From the NCBI GenBank assembly GCA_900551775.1, contig URXI01000226.1, forward strand, positions 1 through 7,195: a stretch of 7,195 nucleotides of DNA, in the 5' to 3' direction. Positions 7,079-7,195 of the stretch are shown piece by piece. The notes beneath the pieces were generated by a model. The model did no database searches. It saw nothing but the letters and a program-made list of their open reading frames with translations, and was not told the DNA's origin. Position 1 is the stretch's first letter. Each line of letters starts with the position of its first letter. This stretch comes from an uncultured Eubacterium sp. (GTDB lineage: Bacteria; Bacillota; Clostridia; Peptostreptococcales; Anaerovoracaceae). The translations under genes were made by a program, and so were the position numbers.

Positions 7079-7195
7079 GGCCGGCCTCCCCGCCGAGGAA
7101 CGACACGACCTCCATGATGCGAGCGAAGAACGCGTCGCGGCTCTCATCGCCCCGACGCAGCTCGTTGAACACGGCGCCGTCCTTGATAAACAGCA
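7068..7195 (-). CDS. ABC transporter ATP-binding protein, C-terminal end (5' partial)
   Basis: The last 41 residues of a cytoplasmic ATPase, ending in TAA at 7070-7068; the first full codon starts at 7193. The tail reads LFIKDGAVFNELRRGDES, then DAFFARIMEVVSFLGG, which matches the usual C-terminus of BceA/MacB-like ATPases that pair with FtsX-type permeases (a 'hlxDG.v...l.rg..sr..F...I..v...lGG' pattern). Walker A, signature, Walker B and H-loop lie upstream, outside the window. It would power the two permeases encoded just downstream, and its stop overlaps the first permease start by 11 bases, showing one operon. Its GC-rich codon use (7 of 41 sense codons end in A or T) agrees with the 5' part of that permease. 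The assignment rests on a short fragment plus context. Confidence 0.8.
   Translation of the reverse strand, partial: LFIKDGAVFNELRRGDESRDAFFARIMEVVSFLGGEAGHVS
7085..7091 (-). promoter_or_regulatory. Ribosome binding site deciding the first permease start
   Basis: GGGGAGG on the minus strand, inside the ATPase coding sequence, six bases (CCGGCC) before ATG 7078. It supports this start over the longer open frame. Confidence 0.7.

Noticed and set aside
7079..7147. A 23-residue N-terminal extension of the first permease
   Set aside because: It overlaps the ATPase coding region in another frame, lacks a ribosome binding site, and the start at 7078 aligns with the sister permease.

Overview
All genes in this window lie on the minus strand, so transcription runs from the right edge towards the left. 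The sequence looks like a Bacillota chromosome, most likely a Clostridia-type gut or anaerobe genome of roughly 55% GC. The reasons are strong GGGAGG-type ribosome binding sites, a BceAB-type peptide-efflux ABC cassette, and a SWIM/SNF2-associated helicase of the kind common in Bacillota. No species can be named from the sequence alone.

Right to left: 7195-7068 is the last 41 residues of an ABC transporter ATPase. It overlaps by 11 bases the first of two tandem FtsX/BceB-like permeases (7078-5090, 662 aa). A second, homologous permease follows only 5 bases later (5084-3126, 652 aa). Each permease has about ten membrane segments and one large extracellular domain of about 210 residues between segments 7 and 8, the layout of BceB-type transporters that sense or remove antimicrobial peptides acting on the cell envelope. 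The three genes read as one translationally coupled operon whose start lies outside the window.

After an 83-base gap holding a plausible sigma-A promoter comes a complete amidohydrolase of the imidazolonepropionase-like/prolidase-like group (3042-1765, 425 aa). It is followed by an 86-base gap containing a GC-rich hairpin terminator immediately beside the -10 box of the next gene. That gene (1678 to beyond base 1, 559 residues visible) is the N-terminal part of a SNF2-family helicase with a SWIM zinc finger and a SNF2-associated domain. Its ATPase motor is off the left edge.

No stretch over 300 bases lacks a gene, and I see no RNA genes, insertion sequences, CRISPR arrays or phage genes. The most unusual signal is a codon-usage break inside the first permease: GC at third codon positions is about 91% over its first 99 codons and about 72% over the next 100. 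The visible ATPase tail shares the high value. This suggests a mosaic gene, or an assembly join, at the conserved EFGTYLTLGMTRRN motif near base 6780. I did not find convincing evidence for an undescribed system.
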